The notes: generated from the letters alone by a model not told the origin. A stretch of 64,000 bases of DNA from Rhizobium mesosinicum (GCF_019511345.1 NZ_JAEUAK010000013.1:62001-126000), one strand, 5' to 3'; shown: positions 41,884 through 51,395, counted from the first letter of the stretch. A program made the numbers and translations.

Positions 41884-43056
41884 ATGAGAGATTTTGCCGT
41901 GCCCCAAAACCAGCGCGCCGCCGCCAGGCAGCAGCAATCCCCCGCTCCCACAAAAGATGAAGCCCCAGTCAAAGAGGCAGAAAACAGTACCGAACAGGAC
42001 CAGGAGAAGGAAAAGCGACCCTCCGTGATCAGGCGTCATCCGATTGCCGCTCTTCTCATCGTTCTTGCGCTGATTGCCCTTGCTGCCATCGGCTATGTGG
42101 TCTGGCTTATCTATTTCCATCCCTATGAAACGACGGATGATGCGTTCGTCGATGCGCGCAGCTTCTCCGTCGCGGCCAAGATCTCGGGTTACGTGTCGGA
42201 TGTTCCTGTCTCCGACAATCAGCATGTCGATGCCGGAACGGTGATCGCCAAGATCGACCCGCGCGACTACCAGATCGCTCTGGATCAGGCGCGCGGCGAG
42301 GTCGATGTCGCAAAGGCAGCGATTTCCAGCGCCGAAGCCCAGATCGCCGCGGCAGCAGCGGCAATTGACGAGGCCAAGGCGCAGCTGACATCGGCAGAGG
42401 CCGCCCTTCAATATGCCAAGGACGAGAACAACAGACAGCAGCAACTAGTCAAAAGCGGTGCGGGCTCCGAGCAGGCAGCCCAGCAGGCAGCGTCTACCTT
42501 GCGTCAGAACGAGGCGAGCACCGCTCAGGCAAAGGCAAGCGTTACCTCCGCCATCAAGAACAAGGCGGCTGCCGAGGCCCAAAGGGAAAGCGCGGTCGCC
42601 AATCTGCATCAGGCGGAAGCACAGGTCGAGACGGCCGAACAGAACCTCAGCTACACGACGATCACGGCCGCCCAACCAGGTCGCGTCGTGAAGCTCAGCG
42701 GGGCGAAGGGGCAATATATCCAGGCCGGACAGGCAGTCTCAATGTTCGTGCCCGACGAGATCTGGGTGACGGCCAATTTCAAGGAAACCCAGCTGACGGA
42801 CATGCGGCCGGGCCAACCTGTCGACGTGACGATCGACGCCTATCCTGATCATGCCCTTCGCGGCCGCGTCGATTCCGTCCAACCCGGTTCGGGCACGGCT
42901 TTTTCGCTGCTACCGGCCGAAAATGCTACCGGCAATTATGTGAAGGTCACGCAGCGCGTGCCGGTCAAGATCGTTATCGACAATTGGCCGCAGGATGTGG
43001 CGATCGGTCCCGGCATGTCCGTGGTTCCGACGGTAACCGTGCGGCCGAGGAACTGA
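41884..43056 (+). CDS. HlyD/EmrA-family membrane fusion protein
   Basis: About 390 residues. Cytoplasmic N-terminus rich in Gln/Glu, one membrane helix (PIAALLIVLALIALAAIGYVVWLI, about 50-73), then lipoyl-like half motifs (TTDDAFVDARSFSVAAKISGYVSDVPVSDNQHVDAGTVIAKIDPRDY), a long alanine-rich coiled coil (about 120-240) and a beta-barrel (EIWVTANFKETQLTDMRPGQPVDVTIDAYPDHALRGRVDSV). It links the inner-membrane pump to an outer-membrane channel. The start is uncertain: ATG at 41884 or a TTG 16 codons upstream. The MFS gene begins 1 bp after its stop. Confidence 0.92.
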   Translation: MRDFAVPQNQRAAARQQQSPAPTKDEAPVKEAENSTEQDQEKEKRPSVIRRHPIAALLIVLALIALAAIGYVVWLIYFHPYETTDDAFVDARSFSVAAKISGYVSDVPVSDNQHVDAGTVIAKIDPRDYQIALDQARGEVDVAKAAISSAEAQIAAAAAAIDEAKAQLTSAEAALQYAKDENNRQQQLVKSGAGSEQAAQQAASTLRQNEASTAQAKASVTSAIKNKAAAEAQRESAVANLHQAEAQVETAEQNLSYTTITAAQPGRVVKLSGAKGQYIQAGQAVSMFVPDEIWVTANFKETQLTDMRPGQPVDVTIDAYPDHALRGRVDSVQPGSGTAFSLLPAENATGNYVKVTQRVPVKIVIDNWPQDVAIGPGMSVVPTVTVRPRN

Positions 43057-43057
43057 C

Positions 43058-44668
43058 ATGAGTGATGCCACAACAGCGGATGGCATGCCGGCATCCGGTG
43101 CCAGGGCTGTCAATCCGTGGCTGATTGCCCTGGTGGTTTCGCTCGCGACCTTCATGGAAGTTCTGGATACGACAATTGCCAATGTGGCGCTGCGCTACAT
43201 CTCCGGCGGCCTTGCCGTCAGCGCCGATGAAGCTTCATGGGTCGTCACGACCTATCTCGTCTCCAATGCCATCATTCTCGTCGCCAGCAGCTTCATTGCC
43301 AAGCGCTACGGGAGACGGCGCTTCTACCTTCTGTGCCTTGCAACGTTCACCATCGCCTCCATCTGCTGCGGCCTTGCCTGGAATCTGGAATCCCTGCTGA
43401 TTTTCCGGATGATCCAGGGCTTTGCCGGCGGCGGCATGGTGCCGATCTCCCAGTCGATCCTCGCCGATTCCTTTCCACCATCGAAGCGCAGCCAGGCTTT
43501 TGCCCTGTTCGGCGTCGCCGTGGTCGTCGCCCCCGTAGTCGGCCCGACGCTCGGCGGCTACCTCTCGGACAATTTCTCCTGGCACTGGTGCTTCCTGATC
43601 AACGGACCGGTCGGCCTTTTCGCCTTCATTCTCGTCTACTTCCTCGTGGACGAACCGGATTCGCTGCGCCAGGAGCGCGCGCGGATGCGCCGGCAAGGCG
43701 TGCGTTTCGATATTGTCGGCTTCCTGCTGGTTGCGACCTTTCTCGGCGCGCTCGAATTGGTTCTCGACCGCGGCCAGACGGAAGACTGGTTCGGCTCGAA
43801 CTTCATCATTGGCGCGACGGCCATCTGCATCACAGCTTTTCTTCTTGCGATCCCATGGTTGATGAAAACGGCCAATCCCGTCGTCGACGTGCGCTTGCTG
43901 GCAAGCCGGCAATTCGGTTCCTGCTTCATCGTCATGCTGGCAACGGGCGCGATCCTGATCGCCACAACCCAATTCATTCCGCAGGTCCTGCAGCAGAATT
44001 TCGGCTATACGGCGACCTGGGCTGGCCTTGCGCTTTCGCCCGGCGGCCTAGTTACGATGTTCATGATGTTCGTGGCGGGACGGATCTCCAACAAGATCCA
44101 GCCGAAATATCTGATCGCCATCGGCACCGCGATCATTGCAGCGGCGATGTATGACATGACGCGCCTCAATGCCGAGCTGAACTTCGGTTTCTTCGTCTGG
44201 TCGCGCATCTATCTCGGCTTCGGCCTGCCGCTGATCTTCATCCCGATGACCGCAGCCTCCTATGACGGCCTGAGACCCGACCAGACGGACCAGGCATCGG
44301 CCCTCATCAATGCGGCGCGCAACACAGGTGGTTCGATCGGCGTTGCGATTGCGTCAAACGTGCTTGCCCATCGGGAACAGTGGCATCAAAGCCGGCTGGT
44401 CGAGCACGTCATCCCTTCCGATCCCACCTACAACCACGCGCTGCAGGGCGCCACGCAATATTTTGCCGGCAAAGGGGCAGGAGCTGTCGATGCACAATCG
44501 CAGGCCATGGGCTGGGTCGGCCAGCAGGTACAGATCCAGGCGAGTTATCTTGCCTATATCGACGTTTTCCACGTGCTGATGTGGCTGTCGCTTGCCGTTC
44601 TGCCGCTCGCCTTCATCCTGCGCAGGATCGACCTTGGTGAGGGTTCCGGCCATCAGGGCGGACACTGA
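43058..44668 (+). CDS. DHA2-family MFS multidrug efflux transporter (EmrB-like)
   Basis: 536 residues, about 14 predicted membrane helices. Motifs: LATFMEVLDTTIANVALRYISGGL (helix 1, motif D1), SWVVTTYLVSNAIILVASSFIAKRYGRRRFY (motif A-like), FRMIQGFAGGGMVPISQSIL and GPTLGGYLSDNFSWHWCFLINGP (motif C). It exports drugs or toxic metabolites using the proton gradient together with the fusion protein encoded immediately upstream. No outer-membrane TolC-like gene is in the window, and no regulator is adjacent. Confidence 0.94.
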   Translation: MSDATTADGMPASGARAVNPWLIALVVSLATFMEVLDTTIANVALRYISGGLAVSADEASWVVTTYLVSNAIILVASSFIAKRYGRRRFYLLCLATFTIASICCGLAWNLESLLIFRMIQGFAGGGMVPISQSILADSFPPSKRSQAFALFGVAVVVAPVVGPTLGGYLSDNFSWHWCFLINGPVGLFAFILVYFLVDEPDSLRQERARMRRQGVRFDIVGFLLVATFLGALELVLDRGQTEDWFGSNFIIGATAICITAFLLAIPWLMKTANPVVDVRLLASRQFGSCFIVMLATGAILIATTQFIPQVLQQNFGYTATWAGLALSPGGLVTMFMMFVAGRISNKIQPKYLIAIGTAIIAAAMYDMTRLNAELNFGFFVWSRIYLGFGLPLIFIPMTAASYDGLRPDQTDQASALINAARNTGGSIGVAIASNVLAHREQWHQSRLVEHVIPSDPTYNHALQGATQYFAGKGAGAVDAQSQAMGWVGQQVQIQASYLAYIDVFHVLMWLSLAVLPLAFILRRIDLGEGSGHQGGH

Positions 44669-44724
44669 TCTGCCTGATGTCGGCAACTTCTTGTATATCC
44701 CCTTATCTGGGGGTTCATTCGAAT

Positions 44725-44749
44725 CGCCGCATGTACTATGTATGCGGCG
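44725..44749 (+). other. Hairpin after the EmrB-like gene
   Basis: CGCCGCAT / ATGCGGCG, perfect 8-bp stem with a 9-nt loop, 57 bp after the efflux gene stop. No T-tract; it may be a weak terminator or an operator for the next small gene, whose start lies 26 bp further. Confidence 0.4.
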
Positions 44750-44774
44750 TGATACTCGCACGAGACAGGTACTG

Positions 44775-44966
44775 ATGACTCCAGAAATGTCCGGCTTTGA
44801 ATGCACCCGCGGCAATGTCGTTTCCGGCAAATTCAAGCTTTCGAGCAAACTCCCCTACTTTATCGTCGCCGGACTTGCTGTGGCCATGTGGGCAAACTCC
44901 AGCGAACAGCCTGATGGTACAGAGGTGGCAGCCAAACAAGCTACGCCGGTTTCGCTCGCTCGGTAA
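44775..44966 (+). CDS. Possible small membrane protein (63 residues)
   Basis: Frame starting MTPEMSGFECTRGNVVSGKF with one hydrophobic segment LPYFIVAGLAVAMWA (about 27-41) and a polar tail. AGG with a 5-nt spacer precedes the ATG. No family recognised. It sits alone in a 355-bp gap between the efflux pair and the third importer operon; I see no other gene in that gap. Confidence 0.35.
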   Translation: MTPEMSGFECTRGNVVSGKFKLSSKLPYFIVAGLAVAMWANSSEQPDGTEVAAKQATPVSLAR

Positions 44967-44997
44967 GAACGGTAATGTCCTGCGGCTGACCGCTGCG

Positions 44998-45023
44998 AAA
45001 ATTGATCCGGCAGATGCCGGATC
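44998..45023 (-). terminator. Terminator of the third importer operon
   Basis: GATCCGGCA / TGCCGGATC (45004-45012 and 45015-45023) form a near-perfect hairpin directly after the ATPase stop; on the minus strand it is followed by AATTTTC. Confidence 0.6.
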
Positions 45024-46094
45024 TCAAATTCTGACGCCGCTCGCCTCATCGAAGAGATGCACCTGCGCCGGAGCCACCGCCACGCCGATCGTCTGGCCCG
45101 GCTGAACGGTTCCCCTGCCGGTTTCAACGATCGTCAACTCAGGCGTCGTCGCCGCAGTGATGAAGGTCGAGGAGCCCGTAGATTCGACGACCGCGACCGG
45201 CACGTCAAAATTCCCCTGCCCCTGATTCGTGATGCCGATATGCTCGGGACGGATGCCGACGGTAATCTTGCTGCCGGGCTGAATCTGATGATCGATGGCA
45301 ATCGGCTGCCTGATCACGCCGAGCTCGAGTGTCAGGCTCTTTCCCTCCTCGTCGGCAATTGCGGGAATGAAGTTCATCGCGGGCGAGCCGATGAAACCGG
45401 CGACGAATTTGTTGGCGGGCTTGTCGTAAAGGTCGAGCGGCCGGCCCTGCTGCTCGATAACGCCGTCCTTCATGACGACGACGTGGTCAGCCATCGTCAT
45501 CGCCTCGATCTGGTCATGCGTCACATAAACCGAGGTCGCGCCCAGACGGTCGTGCAGCGCGCGGATCTCCTTGCGCATATGGACGCGCAGCGCCGCATCG
45601 AGATTGGATAGCGGCTCGTCGAAAAGGAAAGCCTTCGGATGGCGGATGATGGCGCGGCTCATGGCGACACGCTGGCGCTGGCCGCCGGAGAGTTCCCGCG
45701 GATAGCGCTTCAAGAGATGCGAAAGGCCTGTCGTGGCCGCGACCTCCTCGGCTGCCTTCTTCGCCTCCGCTTTTGCGACGCCCCGCATGCGCAGGCTATA
45801 CGTGAGGTTTTCCTCGACGGTCATATGCGGATAGAGCGCATAGGACTGAAACACCATGGCGACATCACGTTTGCGTGGCGGCACGCCGTTCATCAGATCG
45901 CCGGCAATCTTCAAGCTGCCATCGGAAATGGATTCCAGGCCGGCCAGCGAGCGCAGCAGCGTCGACTTTCCGCAGCCGGAGGGGCCGACAAGCGCCACGA
46001 AGGTACCCTTGGCAATGGACAGGTCGATATTCTTCAGGGCATGGAAGACGCCGTAATATTTGTTGACGCCGGCAAGCTCGATCTGAGGGGTCAT
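45024..46094 (-). CDS. Sugar ABC transporter ATPase (UgpC-like)
   Basis: 356 residues. Walker [11 protein letters not shown]-loop [13 protein letters not shown], signature [14 protein letters not shown], Walker [13 protein letters not shown] and switch THDQIEAMTMADH are intact, followed by GFIGSPAMNFIPA and a regulatory domain with VGIRPEHIGIT. The ATG at 46094 overlaps the stop of the preceding permease (ATGA), which fixes the start against a longer open frame. Last gene of the minus-strand operon. Confidence 0.95.
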   Translation of the reverse strand: MTPQIELAGVNKYYGVFHALKNIDLSIAKGTFVALVGPSGCGKSTLLRSLAGLESISDGSLKIAGDLMNGVPPRKRDVAMVFQSYALYPHMTVEENLTYSLRMRGVAKAEAKKAAEEVAATTGLSHLLKRYPRELSGGQRQRVAMSRAIIRHPKAFLFDEPLSNLDAALRVHMRKEIRALHDRLGATSVYVTHDQIEAMTMADHVVVMKDGVIEQQGRPLDLYDKPANKFVAGFIGSPAMNFIPAIADEEGKSLTLELGVIRQPIAIDHQIQPGSKITVGIRPEHIGITNQGQGNFDVPVAVVESTGSSTFITAATTPELTIVETGRGTVQPGQTIGVAVAPAQVHLFDEASGVRI

Positions 46095-46918
46095 TTGAGG
46101 GCTCCCGAGGTGAGGCCGGACACTATGCGGCGCTGCAAAAGAACGAAGATGGCAAGGATCGGCGTCACATACATCGTGGCGTAGGCCATGATATTGTTCC
46201 ACTCATTGGTGTTCGGCCCCATGAAGGAGTTGAGCCCGACGCTTGCCGGCTGAAGCTCGGCGGCCTGGATCATGGACTTGGAATAGACGAACTCACCGAA
46301 GGCCTGCATGAAGATGAGAATGGCGCTGACGAGAATGCCGTTGCGGGCAAGCGGCAGCACGATGTTGAAGAAGGCGCCCACACGCGAATTGCCATCGACG
46401 AGGGCCGCCTCTTCGAGTTCCATCGGAACTGCCATGAAGGTGGCCCGCACCAACACCACGAAGAACGGCATGCTCTTTGCGGCAATGGCGATGATGACGG
46501 CAAGCCTTGGATAATTCAGCATGCCGATCTGCGAGAAGCCGACGAAAATCGGCGTGATCATCAGCGAAGCCGGCAGAACCTGCAGCATAAGGATCAGGAA
46601 GAGGCCGATATCCACCCAGATATTACGGTAGCGCGCCAGCACATAAGCGCAGCCGACGCCGAGCACCGTAATGATGACGACAGCACCGATCGCTATCAAC
46701 AGCGAATTCCAGAGATAGAGGCCCATGTTCCGGGTTTCCCAGACATAGGCATAAGTGCTCCATTGCGCAGAGGTCGGCCAGAAACTTGGCGGTGTGGCAA
46801 ACATCTCAGAGCCGCTCTTCAGCGCGGTGATGTACATCCAATAGAGCGGGAAAAGGTAGATCGCCGCCATGATGATGGCGATCGCGAGCATAAGGCGGTT
46901 GCGTGCAGTCTCGCTCAT
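46091..46918 (-). CDS. Sugar ABC transporter permease (MalG-like)
   Basis: 275 residues, six predicted helices. The EAA loop is VPMELEEAALVDGNSRVGAFFNIVLPLARN (about 165-194). It ends with RRIVSGLTSGALK, the family tail. The start overlaps the preceding permease stop and its stop overlaps the ATPase start, so all three are translationally coupled. Confidence 0.94.
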   Translation of the reverse strand: MSETARNRLMLAIAIIMAAIYLFPLYWMYITALKSGSEMFATPPSFWPTSAQWSTYAYVWETRNMGLYLWNSLLIAIGAVVIITVLGVGCAYVLARYRNIWVDIGLFLILMLQVLPASLMITPIFVGFSQIGMLNYPRLAVIIAIAAKSMPFFVVLVRATFMAVPMELEEAALVDGNSRVGAFFNIVLPLARNGILVSAILIFMQAFGEFVYSKSMIQAAELQPASVGLNSFMGPNTNEWNNIMAYATMYVTPILAIFVLLQRRIVSGLTSGALK

Positions 46919-47817
46919 CCGCGCACCTCGTGGCGGGTCGAGCGGACGTAGACCACAGAAGCGAACATCACGAAAACGATCATGATGACGGAAATGGTCG
47001 CGCCCTTGGCGAAATCATATTGGCGGAAAGACAAATCCCAGGCCCAGTATTGCGTGACGTTGGAGGAGTTGTTCGGGCCACCCGAGGTAATGGCGGCAAA
47101 GAGGTCGAACTGCTGCAGCGTGAAGATCAGGCCGAGCGCAATGATGGCCCCGATCGTCGAGCGCATCATCGGCAGCGTGATCGTCCAGAAGCGCTGCCAG
47201 GCGGTGGCGCCGTCAAGTTCGGCGGCCTCATAGAGATCGCCAGGAATACCGGAAAGGCCAACGGACAGCAGGATCATGTTGAAGGACGTGCCGAGCCAGA
47301 TATTGGCGATGATGACGGCGTAAAGCGAATAATGCGGATCCGAGCGCCAGAAGATGTTGCCGGAGATGATGCCGCTTTCCTTGAGGATGAAGTTCAGGAC
47401 ACCGAAATCGCCCGAGAGAATCCAGTTCCAGATCGCGCCGACGACGAGGCCCGGCATGACCCAGGAGACGAGGAAGAGACCGCGCAGCCAAGATGCGCCG
47501 GGGAAATTGACCCAGAAAAACAGCGCCAGGCCGAAGCCGATCAGGAACTGGCCGGCGATCGAACCGACGACGAAGATCGCAGTATTGTAGAGGATCGGCA
47601 GCGTTTCCGGCTGGGCGAAAAGATCCGTGTAGTTCTTGAAGCCAACCCACGGGCGCGAGAAGGTGCCGAGGCTGAACATGTCAACCTCCTGGAAGCTCAT
47701 CACCACGTTGTAGATAAGCGGCAGACCTGCCATCAGAAACAGAAAGCCAAGCGGAAAGGCGACAAGCACGATATCGAAACCGCGGCCATCCCTGACGCTG
47801 GAAAGGATCCTTCTCAT
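46915..47817 (-). CDS. Sugar ABC transporter permease (MalF-like)
   Basis: 300 residues with six predicted helices (first at FDIVLVAFPLGFLFLMAGLPLIYNVVMSF). The EAA loop is IPGDLYEAAELDGATAWQRFWTITLPMMRS (about 190-219). GGAGG precedes the ATG. It forms the pore with the MalG-like subunit encoded next. Two hairpins separate it from the binding-protein gene. Confidence 0.94.
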   Translation of the reverse strand: MRRILSSVRDGRGFDIVLVAFPLGFLFLMAGLPLIYNVVMSFQEVDMFSLGTFSRPWVGFKNYTDLFAQPETLPILYNTAIFVVGSIAGQFLIGFGLALFFWVNFPGASWLRGLFLVSWVMPGLVVGAIWNWILSGDFGVLNFILKESGIISGNIFWRSDPHYSLYAVIIANIWLGTSFNMILLSVGLSGIPGDLYEAAELDGATAWQRFWTITLPMMRSTIGAIIALGLIFTLQQFDLFAAITSGGPNNSSNVTQYWAWDLSFRQYDFAKGATISVIMIVFVMFASVVYVRSTRHEVRG

Positions 47818-47838
47818 GGGTCCTCCATTGCTCCGAAC

Positions 47839-47906
47839 GGGGCTGCCCGGCCAAGCCGCAGCAGCCCCTTCCGGGAGGAAAATCTTGGATGGCCGTCAGG
47901 CCATCC
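47839..47906 (-). other. Two hairpins between binding-protein and permease genes
   Basis: GGATGGCC/GGCCATCC (47887-47894, 47899-47906; 8-bp stem, 4-nt loop) and GGGGCTG/CAGCCCC (47839-47845, 47862-47868; 7-bp stem, 16-nt loop). On the minus strand they follow the binding-protein stop; the first is followed by AAGATTTTC. They probably set unequal expression within the operon. Confidence 0.55.
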
Positions 47907-47920
47907 GGTGATGCGAGAGA

Positions 47921-49153
47921 TCAGCCGAGGACTGCCTTGATCTTGTCGGCTGCCTGATCAAGTGCATCCTTAGCGCTCATCTGGCCGGTGAGCGCAGCCT
48001 GAATGGCATCCTGGATCGCCTTGGAGATCTTCGGCCATTGCGGATGTGGGCCGCGCGGCTTGGCGTATTTCAGCTGCTCGAGGAAGACCTTCAGCGCGGC
48101 GTCCTTCAGCGGCTGGCCGGTCTCGGGGATGGAGATGTCAGAACGGGCCGGCAGCTGGCCGAAGTTCTTGAACATCTTGTCGTCCTGCGAGGCAAAATAT
48201 TCGAGCGCCTTGAAGGCTTCGGCCGGATGCTTGCTGGTCGAGAAGATCGCCCAGTTGAAGTCACCCATTGCGGAAGAGCGCTCTGCACCTTCCTTCGGAA
48301 CCGGCAGCAGCGTGACACCCCAGTCGAACTTGGCTTCCTGCAACATCCGGTCCAACTCCCATGGACCAGAGATCGCCATGGCGGCATTGCCGGAATTGAA
48401 CGTGCCGGTCGAATCCCACTGGCCGCGGGTCAGCGTATCCGGCGACGCAAGCTTTTCGTCCATGATGGTCTTCCAGACTTCGAGCGCCTTTACCGCACCA
48501 TCGGCATTGATATGCTCGTAGCTACCGCCGCCCATCTGCGCCCAGGGAAGGAACTGGAAGGTGCCTTCCTCGTTGGCCTTTGCCGAAAAGGCAAGACCGT
48601 AGACGTTCTTGGCCGGATCGGTGAGCTTGCGGGCGCCCTCGACAAGTTCGTCCCAGGTCTGCGGCGGTTTGTTCGGATCGAGCCCCTTGGCCTTGAACAT
48701 GTCCTTGTTGTAGTAGAGCGCGATCGTGTTCGTCGCCTTCGGCACGCCGAAATATTTGCCGTCCCACTCGACCGACTTCAGCGGTCCGGGGAAGTAGTTT
48801 TCGGGTTTGATGACCTTCGAATTCTTGATCATGTCGGTGAGATCAAGGAAGGCGCCGCGCGATGAAAACAGCGCGTGCTCGGGATTGTCGACGGCGATGA
48901 TGTCAGGCGCCTGACCGGTGGCATAGGCGCGCATTGCTTCGGTGACGACATCATCGAACTGGATGAGGCGATATTCGATGGTGATGCCGTTATGCTGGTC
49001 ATTGAATTCTTTGACCAGGGTCGGCGCCGGTTGGGTGTCCTTGTCCAGCGACCAGAGCGTCAGTTTGACGTCTTCCGCCTTGGCGGAAAGGCCAAAGAGC
49101 GAGACGCCTGCGAGCGCCAGCGCGCCGAAAATTACGGATTTGCGGATAGCCAT
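47921..49153 (-). CDS. Sugar ABC transporter substrate-binding protein
   Basis: 410 residues with a signal peptide ([21 protein letters not shown], cleaved before EDV). Family 1 binding protein: [114 protein letters not shown] and [31 protein letters not shown] precedes the ATG. The substrate is unknown; the neighbouring dehydrogenase and TIM-barrel enzyme suggest a glycoside or polyol that is oxidised after uptake. Confidence 0.94.
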   Translation of the reverse strand: MAIRKSVIFGALALAGVSLFGLSAKAEDVKLTLWSLDKDTQPAPTLVKEFNDQHNGITIEYRLIQFDDVVTEAMRAYATGQAPDIIAVDNPEHALFSSRGAFLDLTDMIKNSKVIKPENYFPGPLKSVEWDGKYFGVPKATNTIALYYNKDMFKAKGLDPNKPPQTWDELVEGARKLTDPAKNVYGLAFSAKANEEGTFQFLPWAQMGGGSYEHINADGAVKALEVWKTIMDEKLASPDTLTRGQWDSTGTFNSGNAAMAISGPWELDRMLQEAKFDWGVTLLPVPKEGAERSSAMGDFNWAIFSTSKHPAEAFKALEYFASQDDKMFKNFGQLPARSDISIPETGQPLKDAALKVFLEQLKYAKPRGPHPQWPKISKAIQDAIQAALTGQMSAKDALDQAADKIKAVLG

Positions 49154-49218
49154 GGTTCTCCTCCTTTGTGGTTATCCATTAAAATGGCCGGCGATTTCCT
49201 CCACGCCGACCATATCAC

Positions 49219-50121
49219 TCACACCGGATCGACGACGAAATCACCGCCTCGGGCATGTTTCAGATGGTTCAGAGCATGGACCTGCCCGGTCATTTCCAGG
49301 GCGTCACGATAGACCGGATCATGCCAGCCCTCGATATCGATGGAGCCGGACCAGCCGGCAAGCCGCAGTTCGGAGATGATGTCGGTCCAATTGCTGTCGC
49401 CGAAGCCCGGCGTGCGCATGAAAACGAATTTCTCCTTGCCGAAGATACCGTGTTCTTTGATCACGTCCCAGCGGATGGTCGCATCCTTGCCGTGGACATG
49501 GAAGATCTTGCTCGCCCATTTGCGGATCTGCGGCAGCGGCTCGATCAGATAAACCATCTGATGGCACGGCTCCCATTCAAGACCGATATTGTCGTCGGGC
49601 GTCTCGTTGAAGATCAGTTCCCAGGCATCCGGATTGTGAGCGATGTTCCAGTCGCCGGTCGCCCAGTTGCCGTCCATGGCGCAATTTTCGAAGGCGATCT
49701 TGATGCCTTTATCGGCAGCGCGCTTGGCAAGCTCGCTCCAGATCTGCCTGTAGCGCGGCAGGCTCTCGGTCAGCGGCCTGTTGCGGATGCGGCCTGTAAA
49801 GCCTGCAACGCAGGTGGCGCCGAAATGATGCGCATTGTCGATACAATCCTTCCAGCCCTGCAGTGTCTGCAGGTCCATTTCGGTCTCCTCGAGCGGATTG
49901 CCGAACATGCCGAGCGTTGAAATGGTGATGTCGCGATCACCGATCGCTTCCACGCTGCGCTTGCCGAGTTCGGCAAGATCCTGACCGTTGGTGGTCTGCC
50001 AGAAGAAAGGCTCGAAGCTTTCGAAACCTATATCGGCGATCTGGGCGATACGCTTGTCGGCACCACCCTTGGAGGCGCTGACCATGGTACCGATACGAAT
50101 GGCTTTGGCGGGATTGCTCAC
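49219..50121 (-). CDS. Sugar phosphate isomerase/epimerase-like TIM-barrel enzyme
   Basis: 300 residues of the xylose isomerase-like (AP endonuclease 2/IolE) TIM-barrel group. Metal-binding acidic and histidine positions are visible in KIAFENCAMDGNW, NIGLEWEPCHQMVYLI, IFHVHGKDATI and GSIDIEGWHD. Members isomerise, dehydrate or beta-eliminate sugars and inosose, often after oxidation by a Gfo/Idh/MocA enzyme, and the gene lies 11 bp downstream of such a dehydrogenase. GTG start at 50121. The exact reaction cannot be told from sequence; cleavage or hydration of a 3-keto-glycoside is one reasonable possibility. Confidence 0.9.
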   Translation of the reverse strand: MSNPAKAIRIGTMVSASKGGADKRIAQIADIGFESFEPFFWQTTNGQDLAELGKRSVEAIGDRDITISTLGMFGNPLEETEMDLQTLQGWKDCIDNAHHFGATCVAGFTGRIRNRPLTESLPRYRQIWSELAKRAADKGIKIAFENCAMDGNWATGDWNIAHNPDAWELIFNETPDDNIGLEWEPCHQMVYLIEPLPQIRKWASKIFHVHGKDATIRWDVIKEHGIFGKEKFVFMRTPGFGDSNWTDIISELRLAGWSGSIDIEGWHDPVYRDALEMTGQVHALNHLKHARGGDFVVDPV

Positions 50122-50132
50122 GTCATTAATCC

Positions 50133-51167
50133 TTATGCTGAAATGTCAACGCGACGCCCGGTCTTGGCACTCTCGATTGCACCGAAGACCATGGCGAGGC
50201 TTCTGATATTGTCGGAACTGACCGTCTCCGGCCGCTTTCCGGTGCGGATCGCCTCGACAAAGCTTGCGATCACGCTCGCATGGCCGTGCGTTTCTTCGAC
50301 GCGCTCAGGCGCCGGAACTTCAACGGGTGAAAAACCATGGAGCAGGCCCGGCTCATTGCCGGCAACAGCCGCCTTGAACCCATCCTCGCCATCCCACGTC
50401 AGCATTCCCTTCGAGCCGACGATACGCCACTGGCTTTCCCAGCTCGTGCGCTCACCTTCGGCACACCAGGAGCCGCGATAGGTGAAGACCACGTCGTCGG
50501 AGAATTCGAAGGTGGCATTGGCCGAGGCGCCGTGCCGATACCAGGACCCTTTGGGGTTACGCTCGACGCAGTAGACGGCGAGCGGCTTCTTGCCAGCCAC
50601 GTAGCGGGCGGCATCGAAAGTGTGGATCGCCATGTCGAGGAGCAGGACATTGTCCATCTCTTCGCGGAAGCCGCCGAAATGGGGAGCAATGAAGAAATCA
50701 CAATGTATGCCGGTCAGCTCACCGATCGCCCCGCTTTCGACGAAACGGCGCAGGCGGCGGATGCCGGAAATGAAGCGACGGTTCTGAATGATCGCATGGA
50801 TCTTGCCGGTTTCGGCGGCGAGATCGATCAGCGCCGCCCCTTCTGCAAGCGAGGTCGCCATCGGCTTTTCGGAGAGCACGTGGCAGCCGGCCTTCATGGC
50901 CGTCGAAACGATATTGAACCGTGCGGTCGGGATCACGACGTCGAAGACGATATTGGCTTTGGTCTGACCAATGATCTCAGCAAGGTCAGTGCCGACCCGA
51001 GCTGCGCTCAAACCGAATTCCTCAGCAAGCGCTTCGGCGGCAGCCGGATTGACGTCGACCAGGCCGACGATCTCGATTGCCTCGGCAAGATCAGGCGTTT
51101 CCTTGATAGCACGCAGCCAGCCTTTAGACATAGCTCCGCACCCGCACAGAACGGCATTCAATTTCAC
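50133..51167 (-). CDS. Gfo/Idh/MocA-family oxidoreductase
   Basis: 344 residues. Rossmann start NAVLCGCGAMSKGWLRAIKE, VGLVDVNPAAAEALAEEFGL, VLSEKPMATSLAEGAALIDLA (EKP motif near residue 97), QNRRFISGIRRLRRF, and the substrate domain MDNVLLLDMAIHTFDAARYVAGKKPLAVYC with the catalytic D-x-x-x-H. It should oxidise a sugar or glycoside with NAD(P). GTG start with GGAGG 6 nt upstream. First gene of the minus-strand operon, whose promoter region carries two LacI-type operators 46-80 bp upstream. Confidence 0.93.
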   Translation of the reverse strand: MKLNAVLCGCGAMSKGWLRAIKETPDLAEAIEIVGLVDVNPAAAEALAEEFGLSAARVGTDLAEIIGQTKANIVFDVVIPTARFNIVSTAMKAGCHVLSEKPMATSLAEGAALIDLAAETGKIHAIIQNRRFISGIRRLRRFVESGAIGELTGIHCDFFIAPHFGGFREEMDNVLLLDMAIHTFDAARYVAGKKPLAVYCVERNPKGSWYRHGASANATFEFSDDVVFTYRGSWCAEGERTSWESQWRIVGSKGMLTWDGEDGFKAAVAGNEPGLLHGFSPVEVPAPERVEETHGHASVIASFVEAIRTGKRPETVSSDNIRSLAMVFGAIESAKTGRRVDISA

Positions 51168-51212
51168 GATTTCCTCCAGCGGTGCGCTTCAGAATCCTCC
51201 CGAAACGCCTTC

Positions 51213-51247
51213 CGTAAACGTTTACGATAGTAAGCGGAAACGTTTAC
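51213..51247. promoter_or_regulatory. Tandem LacI-type operators
   Basis: Operator 1, CGTAAACGTTTACG (51213-51226), is a perfect 14-bp palindrome with the central CG typical of LacI-family sites. Operator 2, GGAAACGTTTAC (51236-51247), shares the AAACGTTT core; the centres are 22 bp apart, about two helical turns. They lie upstream of the dehydrogenase gene in the divergent region, so the adjacent LacI-family protein is the likely binder. Confidence 0.8.
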
Positions 51248-51395
51248 TGCTGTCAATGCCTATGAGGATGGATCAAATGCTGCGGAAAATCGCAATACGA
51301 ACGGGCGCTTAGCCGAAAACCTTCCGCAATGCAGCACTATTTTTATTTGAGGGGCCTTGCAAAATGGGGCCCCTTTCTCGCTGCTGACGCTTTCC

